A stretch of 64,000 bases of DNA, taken from the NCBI GenBank assembly GCA_018136815.1, contig CM030931.1, positions 4,408,148 to 4,472,147 on the forward strand, written 5' to 3'. The notes under the pieces are model-generated. The model made no database searches and was not told where the DNA came from. It was given only the letters and a program-made list of their open reading frames with translations. Position numbers and translations under genes: made by a program. Of the stretch, positions 32,453 to 41,953 are shown in pieces. Each line of letters starts with the position of its first letter. Position 1 is the first letter of the stretch. The DNA comes from Isochrysis galbana (taxonomy: Eukaryota; Haptophyta; Isochrysidales; Isochrysidaceae).

Positions 32453-32839
32453 CCGATACGCCAAGGCCCCTTGTCATGGCGTTAGCACTCTTTCTACGTC
32501 CTTGAGGCTTGCTTAAATTGATACCGCTTGCTGTCAGCGCTAGGAGGAGGTAGGACACATCGGCTGGTCGTCGCGACTGGTCAAATGTGAGTCATTCATT
32601 CAATCAATGCATGTTTTTGAGATTCCTATATCTTTACGGCGACATGTCATTAGGCCTCCGGCGTCCCAAACAAAACTTTGGGTACTTGCGGTTTCCTCAT
32701 CTCAGTCATGTTGTACAGTTATTGAAGACGACTAGCACGCGATGTTTCGTAGCGTTACACGCTAGTGGGGCTAGGCAGATGACTTTTGGAAGGGAGTGAC
32801 GAGAAATACAATAATCTTATTTGTAATGGGCAATGAGAT
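32453..32839. other. intergenic, no gene seen
   Basis: It is the 3' flank of the DUF1295 gene. Nothing supportable. Confidence 0.5.
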
Positions 32840-32995
32840 TAAAAAACATTCTTGAAGGTGACTGCTACGCTACTAGCCGGCTAACCGTACTCCTCTCCCC
32901 AGGATTTCTGTAAGACTAAGACATCGCCCTTGCCCCCACGTCCGCTCCCCTTCCCGCTCCTCCCCTCGTTCCTTTGTCTTCGGTTTCGGGGCGTC
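32840..32995. repeat. dispersed repeat (partner at 5154-5310)
   Basis: AAAACATTCTTGAAGGTG, GACATCGCCC and TTCGGTTTCGGGGC occur in the same order and spacing as at 5155. It is possibly a LINE 3' tail on the minus strand. Confidence 0.5.
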
Positions 32996-34299
32996 GGCCC
33001 ATGTGCACTACTTTGGGCCTGGCGTTTGGGGGGGGGGGGGGCTATCGCGCTGGCTGCCAGGGGCAGACGGAGCGGCAACAAAAAGCATTGAGGTCATGTG
33101 ACAGTCAGAGAGCCAGGCCAGGTGCTACAGTGAAAGGGGACAGAACCTGGGGCACCTGGGGGCACTAGGGAACTCACGAAAAATCTCCTGGGGCACGGTG
33201 ATTCTACGACACAACACTCAGGGCTCTCGCACAAACCCTTACCCTTACATATACCCCACCGCAGTTCTTTGTTTGGATAATACTCTGAGACAAACAGGGA
33301 GGCGCGCGAGGGAAGAGAAAAAGGACCCATAACTCACCTCACACTTCGCTCCCAGTAGATGGAGGACGACGTTATGGAGGGTACACTGGACTGTTTCGCT
33401 CGCCGGTACTGGGGCAACGAGGGCGAGGAACGCCTACAGGGGGCCGCGAGAAGAGAGGTGGAGGGAGCAGGTGGGAACAGAGGAAGGGAAAACGGAAGCA
33501 AAGAGGGGAGGACAAACGGCAACCAGGAACACAGTGCTCGGGAGGAGACGGTACTGGTGAAGGGAGGAGCGGGATGGTGGTGCGACCGGGCCGCGGGATG
33601 GTGTAGCGGGTTGGCCCTCACCGGCGGCGGACGCGCGCGCACGAATGAGGTGTGGTGATGCCACAAGAGAGGTGAGGGGGCAGAACAAGACGGGGGTTCT
33701 GTACCCTGGTGACCAAGACGGACACTGCTGTTGGAAGAGAACGACGCGAGGCGGGTGGGAAGAGCAGCGGGCGGAGAGCGCACAGTGGAGAGAGAGAGGA
33801 AGCGCGGCGGCGAGAGGGGAAGCGGCGCGGCGAGGCCGAGGGGAGGGAGAAGAAGGTGGAGAGGAAGTGGCGTCAATGAGCGGCGGGCGAGGGGGGGGGG
33901 CGGTGCGGCGGGGGGGGGGGGGCGGCAGTGTCGAAATGCGCGGGGTGTCAGAATGCGCGGGAGAAGTGCGCACCAGATCGCTTTCAAAGGAAGTCGATCA
34001 ATTTTTTGGGGAGGGAAACCAACATGCCTCTGCTGCTGGATTCACCAGGGATGGACTCCCTCGGTGATCTAGGCTTCCGGAGGGGGAGTAGTGGAGGGGC
34101 TCGCTGCTCGTACAGCGTAGCCAATCTTCTATGGGATATCATGAGATATCGTGATTTCAACGAGATATCGACCCTGCCCCAAATCGAGTGAATGGAGTCG
34201 GACTACGTGCGTGTTTCAACATGTGAAGTGTCAAGTTGAGTCAAGTGACCTCCAGGTGACAATGAAAGGTGTTAGCAGGTAGCAGGGATGGGGATAATA
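32996..34299. other. G/A-rich intergenic region with G-runs
   Basis: Long overlapping frames on both strands (33334-34072) come from purine-rich composition. G(12)-class runs at 33889-33902 and 33910-33922 could form G-quadruplexes. No gene is supported. Confidence 0.45.
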
Positions 34300-34496
34300 T
34301 GAATATGAACGCTTTTGGTCTCGTTTTTGGGTCTGTGTGTCGAATGGCGTCGAAAATGTGCATATTTCTTATAAGATTCTGCCTAATATACCCATTTCCA
34401 GGGTAATTCCCTAAAAATCGCGTGATAAAACCTCAATCTTGACTTGGTGATGGTGAATTTTCACCCTTAGAAGTTAAAAGGCGTGTTTGACCGCCC
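34300..34496. mobile_element. right end of a TA-type inverted-repeat transposon
   Basis: It ends GTTTGACCGCCC then TA at 34497. The preceding CACCCTTAGAAGTTAAAA matches ACGCCCTTAGAAGTCAAAA at 14802. No left end is found, so it is truncated; the left boundary given is approximate. Confidence 0.65.
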
Positions 34497-34498
34497 TA

Positions 34499-34690
34499 GA
34501 GCAGAGGAGGCAGAGGACGGAGGAGTTGGAGAGAGTGGCTCATGAGCACGCTCATGACCTTACCTTTGCGCAGATTGAGGAGATCCTTGGGATCCCTCGC
34601 GCAACTGTTTGCAGGTGGCCGCCGCTCGCGCGCCCGATTGCAGGGTCAACACTCGGCGAGGAGGCGGTCGGCCGAACCAGAAATAGGTAA
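34499..34690 (+). other. open frame with helix-turn-helix-like segment
   Basis: Directly after the transposon end the plus frame reads QRRQRTEELERVAHEHAHDL, then TFAQIEEILGIPRATVCRW, which looks like a helix-turn-helix. There is no ATG and it stops at 34690. It may be an exon or transposase remnant. Confidence 0.25.
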
Positions 34691-34894
34691 ATAGGTAACG
34701 GAACGACTGAAGTGTGTACCCGTGAAAGAAAGGGGGAGGAGGGCCAAGAATAATCCTCGCAGAGATGAGTGATTCGTACAACGCCTAACGGGTTACTTTC
34801 TTCATCTAATCTTTTCTCTCTCTCGAGAGAGAAAGGGTCGTTGCCAGGTTCGTTCGCCTGGACAGAGCGAGTGAAAAAGGGGCTGGAGCAACCG

Positions 34895-35711
34895 ATGGCC
34901 GTCGTGCGTCTCAAGACGCAGCAGGGCGGGATCGAACTGGTGCTGAGGATTCTGGGCTGTGACGATGTAGACGAGAAGCCACTGCAGCTTTTTGATGCAG
35001 AGGCATTGAAGGCGGACGCGTCCTCGGAAGAGTTCGGCACAAAATCAATTACACCGGAGGAGATGGCGCAGATGGAAGCAAAGCTAGGCAGCATTCTCCA
35101 GGGTGAGCGCACACTAGATGCCTTGATTCCACGCTCAAACGTCCCACCTCTCCAATTGAGCTCCTTGCTCTTTGCCCACGATGAAACACTCCTCCTGCTC
35201 TGCAGCCCTCGTAAAGGCGGTTGCCAAACAAAAGCCAGACAAACTTGAGCCCTTTGCTACACACTGGCTCTCTGTCAACTACAAGAACACAATTTCCGGC
35301 GGAAAATGCGCCCTCACCTCTCATGACAAGTGGTCGGCACGCCCGGACGTATTTCGCAGCGAGCAGGAGCTGACCGCATACCTGCAGGAAATTCGGTTGC
35401 CGATGCTCTTGGAGGTTGCGGTCTCCGCGGCTGTACTTATTCAGCCAAATAGCATGGCGGATTATCTCATGGACTTCTTCCTCGAGGCTGAACAGGAAGC
35501 GATCCGATTTGAAGCCCAGATGCGCGAACGAGCTGAAAATCTGGCTAGTCAATCTGCATCAGAGTCCAGAGCAGAGAAGGAACCAAAGAAAGTAGGGGCG
35601 GAATCTCTGCCGAAACAAGGTAGTGCAGGAACACAACTTAAAATCCATTACGAGGTTGGGGAGGATGGGAAGCTCAAGGTCGATGTTTCGATACTGGGAG
35701 GAATTACCTAA
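34895..35711 (+). CDS. protein with two Dpy-30/RIIa-like motifs
   Basis: Two exons, 34895-35102 and 35206-35711 (intron GTGAGC to CTGCAG, phase 1), give 237 residues. The start is MAVVRLKTQQGG. After the splice, ALVKAVAKQKPDKLEPFATHWL and RLPMLLEVAVSAAVLIQPNS, then MADYLMDFFLE, resemble successive Dpy-30/RIIa dimerisation-docking helices (helix, Pro-containing turn, YLxxFLL helix). A charged Lys/Glu tail follows. Proteins with these motifs dock to AKAP-like helices in radial spokes and other complexes. An axonemal role is inferred and would fit the IQCH gene in the same genome. Family not identified firmly. Confidence 0.5.
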
Positions 35712-36180
35712 GCTGTCTCGGAATGATGACAACATCGGACAGTTGATGCAACGGGGGTCCACCGACAGTGGAGCCAATTCATCGATTACTCCTCCCCTCT
35801 GTTTGCTTCCGGCGCTTTGTATTGACACTTTGGCCTATTCAATGGGGCAGACACGCCTTCCCATTGGAGAGCAATGGGAGCCACTTCTCGTTCGTTCCGT
35901 GCATGGCAGCTTAGCTTTAAAAGCTGGTTAATGATGATGTTTGATGTTTGCAAATGTGCTCGCTCTCTCCCCGTTTGTGCAACTCTTTGCCTTTGGCGAC
36001 TTCAAAGCATGTGATGCTCTCTTTACACCACCACATGCTATATGTCGTGGGAGCCCTTCACAAAATTCGAAATTCAGACAACATCAACTATCCTCTATCT
36101 TCGAAATGATTGAAGCATGGTGAATCATGGAGCGCTCGTCGCTTCCCATCTCTCCCGCCGCCCACATGCCACGTGTCGCA
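35712..36180. other. intergenic, no gene seen
   Basis: It is the 3' flank of the preceding gene, up to the LINE target site. Nothing supportable. Confidence 0.5.
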
Positions 36181-36197
36181 TTCACCCCAGATCCCTA
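36181..36197. repeat. target-site duplication, left copy
   Basis: TTCACCCCAGATCCCTA is repeated exactly at 39591-39607 and borders the LINE precisely. Confidence 0.9.
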
Positions 36198-36241
36198 CAA
36201 CTAAGTTTATACTTGGTCGCCATGGAGCGCGCCGGCGCTCC
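36198..36241 (+). promoter_or_regulatory. LINE 5'-terminal double stem-loop
   Basis: Stem 1 pairs CTAAGT with ACTTGG around loop TTAT, starting at nucleotide 4 of the element. Stem 2 pairs GGAGCGC (36224-36230) with GCGCTCC (36235-36241), beginning at the last base of the ATG. Equivalent hairpins with different stem sequences occur in the other 5' ends at 21439, 25271, 25726, 39912, 40216, 51368 and 58273. Confidence 0.6.
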
Positions 36242-38486
36242 CCTCCTCTCCTTCGGGCCCCCCGCCGCGGGAGCCCAACCAGTACCCATGGAGCAGTCGC
36301 AGGCGAAGCGACCGCGTCCGCCAGATGAGGCCGAGCAGGTGCGCGCGATCCTTATCGCGCCACACGGCCCGTGGCCCCGGCCACACCAGTCACAACAGCC
36401 ATGCTGGCCCCCCTCATGGAGGGCAGCAGTCTGTAGGCCCCACCGTAGACGAGCCAGACAATACACGCAGTACCTCCACTGGGCATGCCTCATGGCAGAG
36501 GCCTCTCTCACCCTGGTGATGGCCGCGCCGCCTTGGCGGCGCGGCCAGAGACCGGTCGGCCCTTATGGGCACCATCATCACCATACAGAACAAAGAGCGA
36601 ATCAACATCTGCACAACCACAAATCACAACACCACATGCACCACGACAGCCCCCCAAGGAGAGAGCAAACAGCCTCCCAGTGCACATCAGAAGCTCACCC
36701 ACGACCACCCACCGCGATGACCCCACGACAGGATCCACCATCGGATGAAGAACACGAGAACATTGACACTGACGACAACTTCGACCTCTCCCTCCACCAG
36801 GAGGGGGACTACACATTCCAGGACGCGGCTGTGTACGCCGCCATTGTCGAGCTGCTCTTGGAGCTAGAAGGAGTAGATCCCGAGCCAAATTTCTGGGCAA
36901 AGTCAATCAAGGGCCCATGGCATGTAGCGGTCAACGAAGATTGCGCACAACAATTTCAAGAAAAATACGGAGAACGTACCACCCTTCGTGTGAACCAAGT
37001 TGACATCGCCGTACGAGTGAAAGTCGAGTCCCTAGAGGAGAAGCTCAACAAACGCGGTGCTACTTCGCGCAAGTCTCTATACACGGCCCTCCAAGACGTG
37101 GCCGCGCACCTTGTCGTCGAAGCCGACGGATTAGCTCAAGCGAAACAAGTAACCCTCAGTGCCCTCATCAAGGCGGTTGAAAAGGTGGGCCTCACATTCC
37201 TCAAAGGCAATCGCGAGCGTATGAAGCTCGAAGGAGGCGCAGGCACCCTGGTCTCCAAGGCCGCCTACACGACCCGCTGGCACCTTTACGTCTCGGCGGG
37301 CCAAGGAACCTTCCTTGACGGCAGCTTCCCGCGCAAGCTTCTCGTTAACGTCGACGACGTGACGATCCCACTGAACTATGGGGTCAGAGCGTGCAAAGAA
37401 CTTGCCATGCCTGAGACGATCCACTCCCCTCACAAGCTGATGATCCATGGCAGCCTCCGCGGCTGCAAAGGCTGGCGACTTGAGGCCGCGCATGGTCTCC
37501 CGGCGACACACCGCTTTTGCGTGTGTGAACAAGAGGCGGCTAAACGTCGGGAGCGCAACGAAGCCTTCAAACTGAACCCACGCCCGAAGACGGCGCACGA
37601 GGCGCTGGGCAAAGGACCGCCGAAGACGTGCACGCGCTTTCTCCAAGGCCTATGCCTCAGGAACAAACGCGGCGTACGTTGCAACCTCTCGCACGACAAC
37701 CCGGGAGCGTGGATCGAGAACAAGTGCACCATTCGGTGCCGCCTCCACCCGCACAAGAAGCTCCCGGGCGTCTGCCTGAATGGCAAAGCTTGCCTATTCC
37801 TCCATCCGGAGTACGCGACAGCCACCTACGCCGCAGCCATTGCACCCCCGCCCGAGAGGCGGGCGCAAAGCGTGCTCGAGGGTCGCACCCCTCCTCACCC
37901 CAGACTCGCATTTGACTCCACCCTTGGCTACCCAGGTGAAGGACCCATCGCCATCGCGACGTACAACCTCAACGGCACTAAAGGCGGCAAACTAGCCGCA
38001 GTGCTGTCGCAAGCGCGCAAGGCAAGAGTGGACATTCTTCTTCTCCAAGAACTACACGCCTACGAGGACGGCGCACACCTCCGAGCACATAGAACGGCCA
38101 CCTTCCTAGGATGGTCGTGGTATGCCGCCCCAGGAGAGCTGGGGGACCCTGCTAGCGGCGTAGCTGTGGCGATTAGAGATACAGCCGGCAGAATAACCCC
38201 TAGACCGGACACGGTGAAAGTCATACTAGACGGTAGATGCGTATCTATAGACATTATCATTGATGAAGCTAAATACCGAATAATGTCAACATATCTTAGT
38301 GCGACACCCGGCCCCCGGGAAGAGCAAATCGAGAATCTCAAACTAAAACTAGCCACACTAGACGCGACCCAGGAGAAATATCCGCCACCGGAGGAGTGGC
38401 GGACGCCGGAGAGATTCAACGCTACCACGCGCCGGCCCGATGGGAAGGCGGATACAAAGGACCGAGATACATGGAATACCCCCTAG
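36222..38486 (+). CDS. LINE ORF: CCCH zinc fingers plus truncated AP endonuclease
   Basis: It starts at the ATG of MERAGAPLLSF, because the LINE 5' end is only 24 bases upstream; the frame is open further back only by chance. A Pro/His/Gln-rich N-terminus is followed near residue 470-535 by CCCH-like zinc fingers (CTRFLQGLCL, CNLSH; CRLHPHKKLPGVCL, CLFLH). From about residue 570 there is an endonuclease/exonuclease/phosphatase fold start (IATYNLNGTKGG, VDILLLQELHAY, SGVAVAIRD) with the conserved Asn and Glu. The domain is cut short by the internal deletion, so the later catalytic Asp/His are absent. Confidence 0.8.
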   Translation: MERAGAPLLSFGPPAAGAQPVPMEQSQAKRPRPPDEAEQVRAILIAPHGPWPRPHQSQQPCWPPSWRAAVCRPHRRRARQYTQYLHWACLMAEASLTLVMAAPPWRRGQRPVGPYGHHHHHTEQRANQHLHNHKSQHHMHHDSPPRREQTASQCTSEAHPRPPTAMTPRQDPPSDEEHENIDTDDNFDLSLHQEGDYTFQDAAVYAAIVELLLELEGVDPEPNFWAKSIKGPWHVAVNEDCAQQFQEKYGERTTLRVNQVDIAVRVKVESLEEKLNKRGATSRKSLYTALQDVAAHLVVEADGLAQAKQVTLSALIKAVEKVGLTFLKGNRERMKLEGGAGTLVSKAAYTTRWHLYVSAGQGTFLDGSFPRKLLVNVDDVTIPLNYGVRACKELAMPETIHSPHKLMIHGSLRGCKGWRLEAAHGLPATHRFCVCEQEAAKRRERNEAFKLNPRPKTAHEALGKGPPKTCTRFLQGLCLRNKRGVRCNLSHDNPGAWIENKCTIRCRLHPHKKLPGVCLNGKACLFLHPEYATATYAAAIAPPPERRAQSVLEGRTPPHPRLAFDSTLGYPGEGPIAIATYNLNGTKGGKLAAVLSQARKARVDILLLQELHAYEDGAHLRAHRTATFLGWSWYAAPGELGDPASGVAVAIRDTAGRITPRPDTVKVILDGRCVSIDIIIDEAKYRIMSTYLSATPGPREEQIENLKLKLATLDATQEKYPPPEEWRTPERFNATTRRPDGKADTKDRDTWNTP

Positions 38487-39271
38487 CGGACGAGTACGCT
38501 ATGCAAAAAGGCAAACTCGCGCTTGACGCAATCGCGGTCTCGGACATTACGCGAGCCGCGCTCAAAACAACCGCGAAGAACGCCCCACAAGCGGCGAAGC
38601 TTGCATGGGATAAACGCCTAGATGTCACGAAAGAAGAATGGAAACACATAGCAAGGCTATACACACTCCCGCTGCTCACACATGAAGACAAACACCCACA
38701 TTTTAAACATATCACCCACAGAAGAATCGGCACTAGAAACAGATTTGCGAAAAGCCACACGAATATGTGCCGACTATGCCGCCGCCACCGCGAAGATTCG
38801 TGCCACTTAGCATGGTGCCCCGCGACGAAGAAAATATTCGAAACCATAGACACCCTTACCAACTACACGCCTCGCCCAAATAGGTCGCGCACACAAAAAG
38901 TCAAAGACAGGCTATTTGCATATCCCGGCGCTACCACCCCTGATAGCCTGAAGACCCTCTACATAATAGCATGGAAACACATAATTAAAGACTTTTATAA
39001 AGTAGAGTTCGAGTCATACAACTTCCACTATATACCAACCCTAGAAGCAACGCTCATGAGATTTACCACCCTGGTGAGAGGCCGAGCTACGCCGAGCCTC
39101 CACAACACCGCGAGAACGCGCAAGGCGGCCCAGGGAAGGAAACCTAAAATCAAAACTCCGGTGGAGCTCAGCGCTCCTACCTTCATAGAAGATGACAAAG
39201 GCCGCTTGAGAATGAGCGATAACCTCGGCCTAGTAGCAGAAGCGCTCGGCCTTGCCGAACGCCTCGCCTAG
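38396..39271 (+). pseudogene. LINE reverse-transcriptase protein, C-terminal part only
   Basis: The frame resumes in a different phase at the deletion junction without an ATG. It includes FKHITHRRIGTRNRFAKS and a zinc-binding motif (MCRLCRRHREDSCHLAWC), the hallmark of post-RT LINE C-termini, then IIAWKHIIKDFYKVEFES. Homologous pieces lie at 9056, 44524, 61483 and 62266. No polymerase motif remains. Confidence 0.8.
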
Positions 39272-39590
39272 GACCCAACTATACTTCGCCCCAAATGGAC
39301 TTAGGGCACGAGAAGACATGAACGATAACAAAAAAACCAACGACGACACGACGCTCACACAACAACGGAAAGAAACATGTCACTCAGCGAACCAGGAGGG
39401 AGGCGAGTACCTTCGCTGGGGACAAGTGCACCCCGCCCAACCTGACCCCCCCCAACAACCTGAGCCCCGACGTAGAGCACAAGGGGAGTTGCCGCAAGGC
39501 GGGAAGTTAGGGAGTGGGAAGGAGGAGGGCGTGGCTACAGAAACGAAAGCCGGTGCCGCGCGCGTGGCGAGAATATTAAAAGGTTTTTTT

Positions 39591-39607
39591 TTCACCCCAG
39601 ATCCCTA
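39591..39607. repeat. target-site duplication, right copy
   Basis: It is an exact 17-bp match to 36181-36197. The first Ts merge with the element's T-rich tail. Confidence 0.9.
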
Positions 39608-39911
39608 GCTAGACCCTAACTAAATGCTAAATGAGCTGCGATTTCCAGGCTCCATTCTCCAGGTCCTTTGCCGTGCAGCCGCACGGTGAAGCTCAGGCAC
39701 ATCTAGTGTTATGGGTTTGTCCCTAGTGACCTAGATTCTAGATTGCGGGTTCTCAGTTCGTTTTTCTTCTAGCCTGCAGCCCGCTTGTCGGGTCTATAGA
39801 CTATAGAAGTATAGAAGCATAGAGATAGAGCATGTATAGAAGCCGGATTTCCGATTACGATTACCGCCTTTCGGTCGGGCAATATGCCTTACCCTTACCC
39901 TTACTTAGCTT
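39608..39911. other. intergenic, no gene seen
   Basis: It contains small repeats of TATAGAAG (39795-39842) and CCTTACC (39887-39905). Nothing else. Confidence 0.5.
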
Positions 39912-40110
39912 CAACTAAGTATATACTTGGTTGACCCATGGGGGGGCACGAGCCCCCCCTTCTCTCCACTCCTCGCCCCTGCCATGGGGGAGGAACCAAG
40001 AGGCTGCAACCTCAGGTTTGGTTATTTTTTTGGCAGCTCCCCCATGTAGGTGGTATAAGTCCTACTTGCACTTGCAAACTTACCCCCCCCCCGGGGGGGG
40101 GTTCACCTCT
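39912..40110 (+). mobile_element. LINE-related 5' end fragment
   Basis: It starts CAACTAAGTATATACTTGG, whose first nine bases pair with ACTTGGTTG. The ATG is followed by a GGGGGG/CCCCCC hairpin and the block shared with 25760-25810. After GAGGAACC it continues as the repeat also found at 10036-10110. Confidence 0.65.
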
Positions 40111-40215
40111 TCTTGAGCTTCTCCTCCGCCTCCGGGATGAGACGCATGCATGTTTTTCGTCTTGGTCTTGGAAAAGCGCCACAGTTTCACTTGCCACATT
40201 TGGAGGATGAGAGGA

Positions 40216-40345
40216 CAACTACCAGTAAAATTGATAGGGTCATGGGGGCCCCGTTCCCCCCTTCCTCCATCGCAGACACCCCCTGGGTGGGCCTGCACAC
40301 TCAACCTCAGCCCCTGCCTGCTGGCAGGGGCGCAGGGGCTGAGCT
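40216..40345 (+). mobile_element. second-type LINE 5' end fragment
   Basis: CAACTACCAGTAAAATTGATAGGGTCATGG resembles the 5' end at 51368 (AACGATAGGGTCATGG). A GGGGG/CCCCC hairpin follows the ATG. It lies 300 bases after another 5' end. The right boundary is approximate. Confidence 0.5.
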
Positions 40346-40599
40346 GACATCACTCTGGCCCAGACCCTCGCCGAGCGCGCACCGCGCGCCGCACTCACTC
40401 GCCGGCGTCTCACTCTGGATTCTTTTCGGTGGGTCGCTTGGACAGGAATTTCCACACGAGAAGGATTAGACACACGCCTCCGACCATGATTGCGGCCGGG
40501 TCCCCCATCCGGATGGATTGTCGAAAACGGGCACGCAGCGCGCCCGGCATCGCTTCGAAGTTGAGCTTTGAGCTTTTCAAGCTTTTGCTTTTGCGATTT

Positions 40600-40830
40600 T
40601 AGCGTCTTCTGTCATTTTTGATTACGTTTTGTTGTGGGGGCCCAACGGGTGGGTTCGGGTCCTAATTAATGGGCTCCGGAGCCCTGAGCCCCGGATATAC
40701 GTGCTAGCTTGTGTTGTGTGTTGTGTGTTGGGTGGATTGGGAATTTTCTACCGAAAAAAATCCTCAAATTTCCTCAAATCCGAGACGGTCATTTCTTCAC
40801 CCACCAAATAAAAACACTGTTTAACCGCCC
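40600..40830. mobile_element. end of an inverted-repeat transposon
   Basis: It ends GTTTAACCGCCC then TA. The preceding 200 bases match 44672-44890 in reverse (CAAATTTCCTC-type, TTGGGTGGATTGGGAA, GTTTTGTTGTGGGGGCCC). No opposite end found. Confidence 0.6.
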
Positions 40831-41182
40831 TAGAGTGTGCGTTTCGATATTGGTGTGAGGGTCTGTAGATAAGTATAAGAATAATTTCATCATTTTACAT
40901 TTTATCCGGTTCTGTTGCGACGAGGAGAACGCGATCGATGGCGTCGCTCTCTCCTCTCGGCCGCCCTGGTCACCGCGATGGTGCCAGGGCGATACTAGGC
41001 TTGTGAGAGTAGCGGCACTAATAATCAATAATAATATTTCATACAATCTGGCATTCTAGTCCACCCGGTTAGCAGATAGCAGAGCCTAAAGTAGCTTTTG
41101 CGAACCCCGCATAATATTGTAGTAGTCCAGGCTTTTACGAGGCCCTCGATGTTGTCGGAGCCGTCACACCCCGTCGCCACAG
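40831..41182. other. intergenic upstream of the CDP-alcohol gene
   Basis: No gene seen. CCACAG immediately before the ATG at 41183 could be a splice acceptor, so an upstream exon is possible. Confidence 0.4.
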
Positions 41183-41953
41183 ATGCTGACGGGAACATCC
41201 ATCCTGTACGACCACGTCCTCTCACCCTTCTACGACCGCCTCTCGCTGATCTGGCCCGACTGGATCCACCCGAACGTCATCACATGCCTGGGAGGTTTGG
41301 GGTCAATATCCTGCTTGGTTGCGATGGAGGCGGAGCAGTGGACTTGGGCGTGCCTTGCCTTCACCATGTACCACATGTGTGACAACATGGACGGAAAGCA
41401 CGCGCGTCGGACAGGGCAGTCGTCTCTATTTGGGCACGTGTTGGACCACGCACTCGACGGCTCCGTCGGCATTCTGGCTTCTTGCCAAATTTGCTCCGAC
41501 CATCTCTTTGGGTTTCCATGCGCTAGGCAGTTCGCCCTTTCCTGCGGGATGGTCACTCTGCTCACTTGCCACGTTGCGGAGTGTTGCACTGGGCTCTCCA
41601 CCCTAGGTACACGGATTTTTGGCGCCGATGAGCTCTTCCTTATCTGCTCCCTCGCCCTCGCACACCGTGCGCTGACGGGCAGTCCTGTGTTGCAGCTAAG
41701 CCCCGAATCTAAGCAAGATTGGTGGCCTGTTGTTCGCAACGGGTGGATTGCGTCGATATGCTTCCTTGCACTGATGGCTATCACCCCACGGCATCCCTTG
41801 GGGCTAGCATTTTTAGGCTCATTCGTGCTTCTGTGTGTTTTGGCGTCTTGGCCATGGCCGCAAACATTCTTTTATGCAACGTCATTGATATCGCTGCTCA
41901 TCTCCAATGCTCGACGGCAGCAACAGACGCACGTCAAGAAGAAGATACACTAG
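41183..41953 (+). CDS. CDP-alcohol phosphotransferase, choline/ethanolamine type
   Basis: These ER membrane enzymes transfer phosphocholine or phosphoethanolamine from its CDP derivative to diacylglycerol. The complete catalytic motif is present: D67, D70-G71, A74-R75, G84, D88 and D92 (DNMDGKHARRTGQSSLFGHV, then LDHALD). The DGKxARRTGxSS form favours the CPT/EPT branch over phosphatidylinositol synthase. N-terminal sequence SPFYDRLSLIWPDWIHPNVIT also fits. At 256 residues it is shorter than typical CPT/EPT (about 390), lacking the usual first 30-40 residues and C-terminal helices, so exons may be missed; AG sits directly before the ATG. It ends in a basic KKKIH tail. Confidence 0.82.
   Translation: MLTGTSILYDHVLSPFYDRLSLIWPDWIHPNVITCLGGLGSISCLVAMEAEQWTWACLAFTMYHMCDNMDGKHARRTGQSSLFGHVLDHALDGSVGILASCQICSDHLFGFPCARQFALSCGMVTLLTCHVAECCTGLSTLGTRIFGADELFLICSLALAHRALTGSPVLQLSPESKQDWWPVVRNGWIASICFLALMAITPRHPLGLAFLGSFVLLCVLASWPWPQTFFYATSLISLLISNARRQQQTHVKKKIH

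Larger units (their letters stand above)
36198..39590 (+). mobile_element. internally deleted non-LTR retrotransposon (LINE) with both ends and target-site duplication
   Basis: The element starts CAACTAAGTTTATACTTGG immediately after the 17-bp duplication and ends TATTAAAAGGTTTTTTT immediately before its second copy. It encodes an ORF with CCCH zinc fingers and an AP-endonuclease start, then, in another frame, the C-terminal region of a reverse-transcriptase protein with a zinc-knuckle. The catalytic reverse-transcriptase domain is missing: the sequence jumps from early endonuclease to post-RT sequence near 38370-38410. It therefore cannot move on its own. Confidence 0.9.

Noticed and set aside
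33334-34072. Overlapping frames of 99-217 residues on both strands
   Set aside because: Purine-rich composition keeps several frames open; none has domain-like sequence.
36198-36300. HDV-like self-cleaving ribozyme at the LINE 5' end
   Set aside because: Two simple hairpins are seen, but I could not find the nested double pseudoknot needed for the HDV fold.
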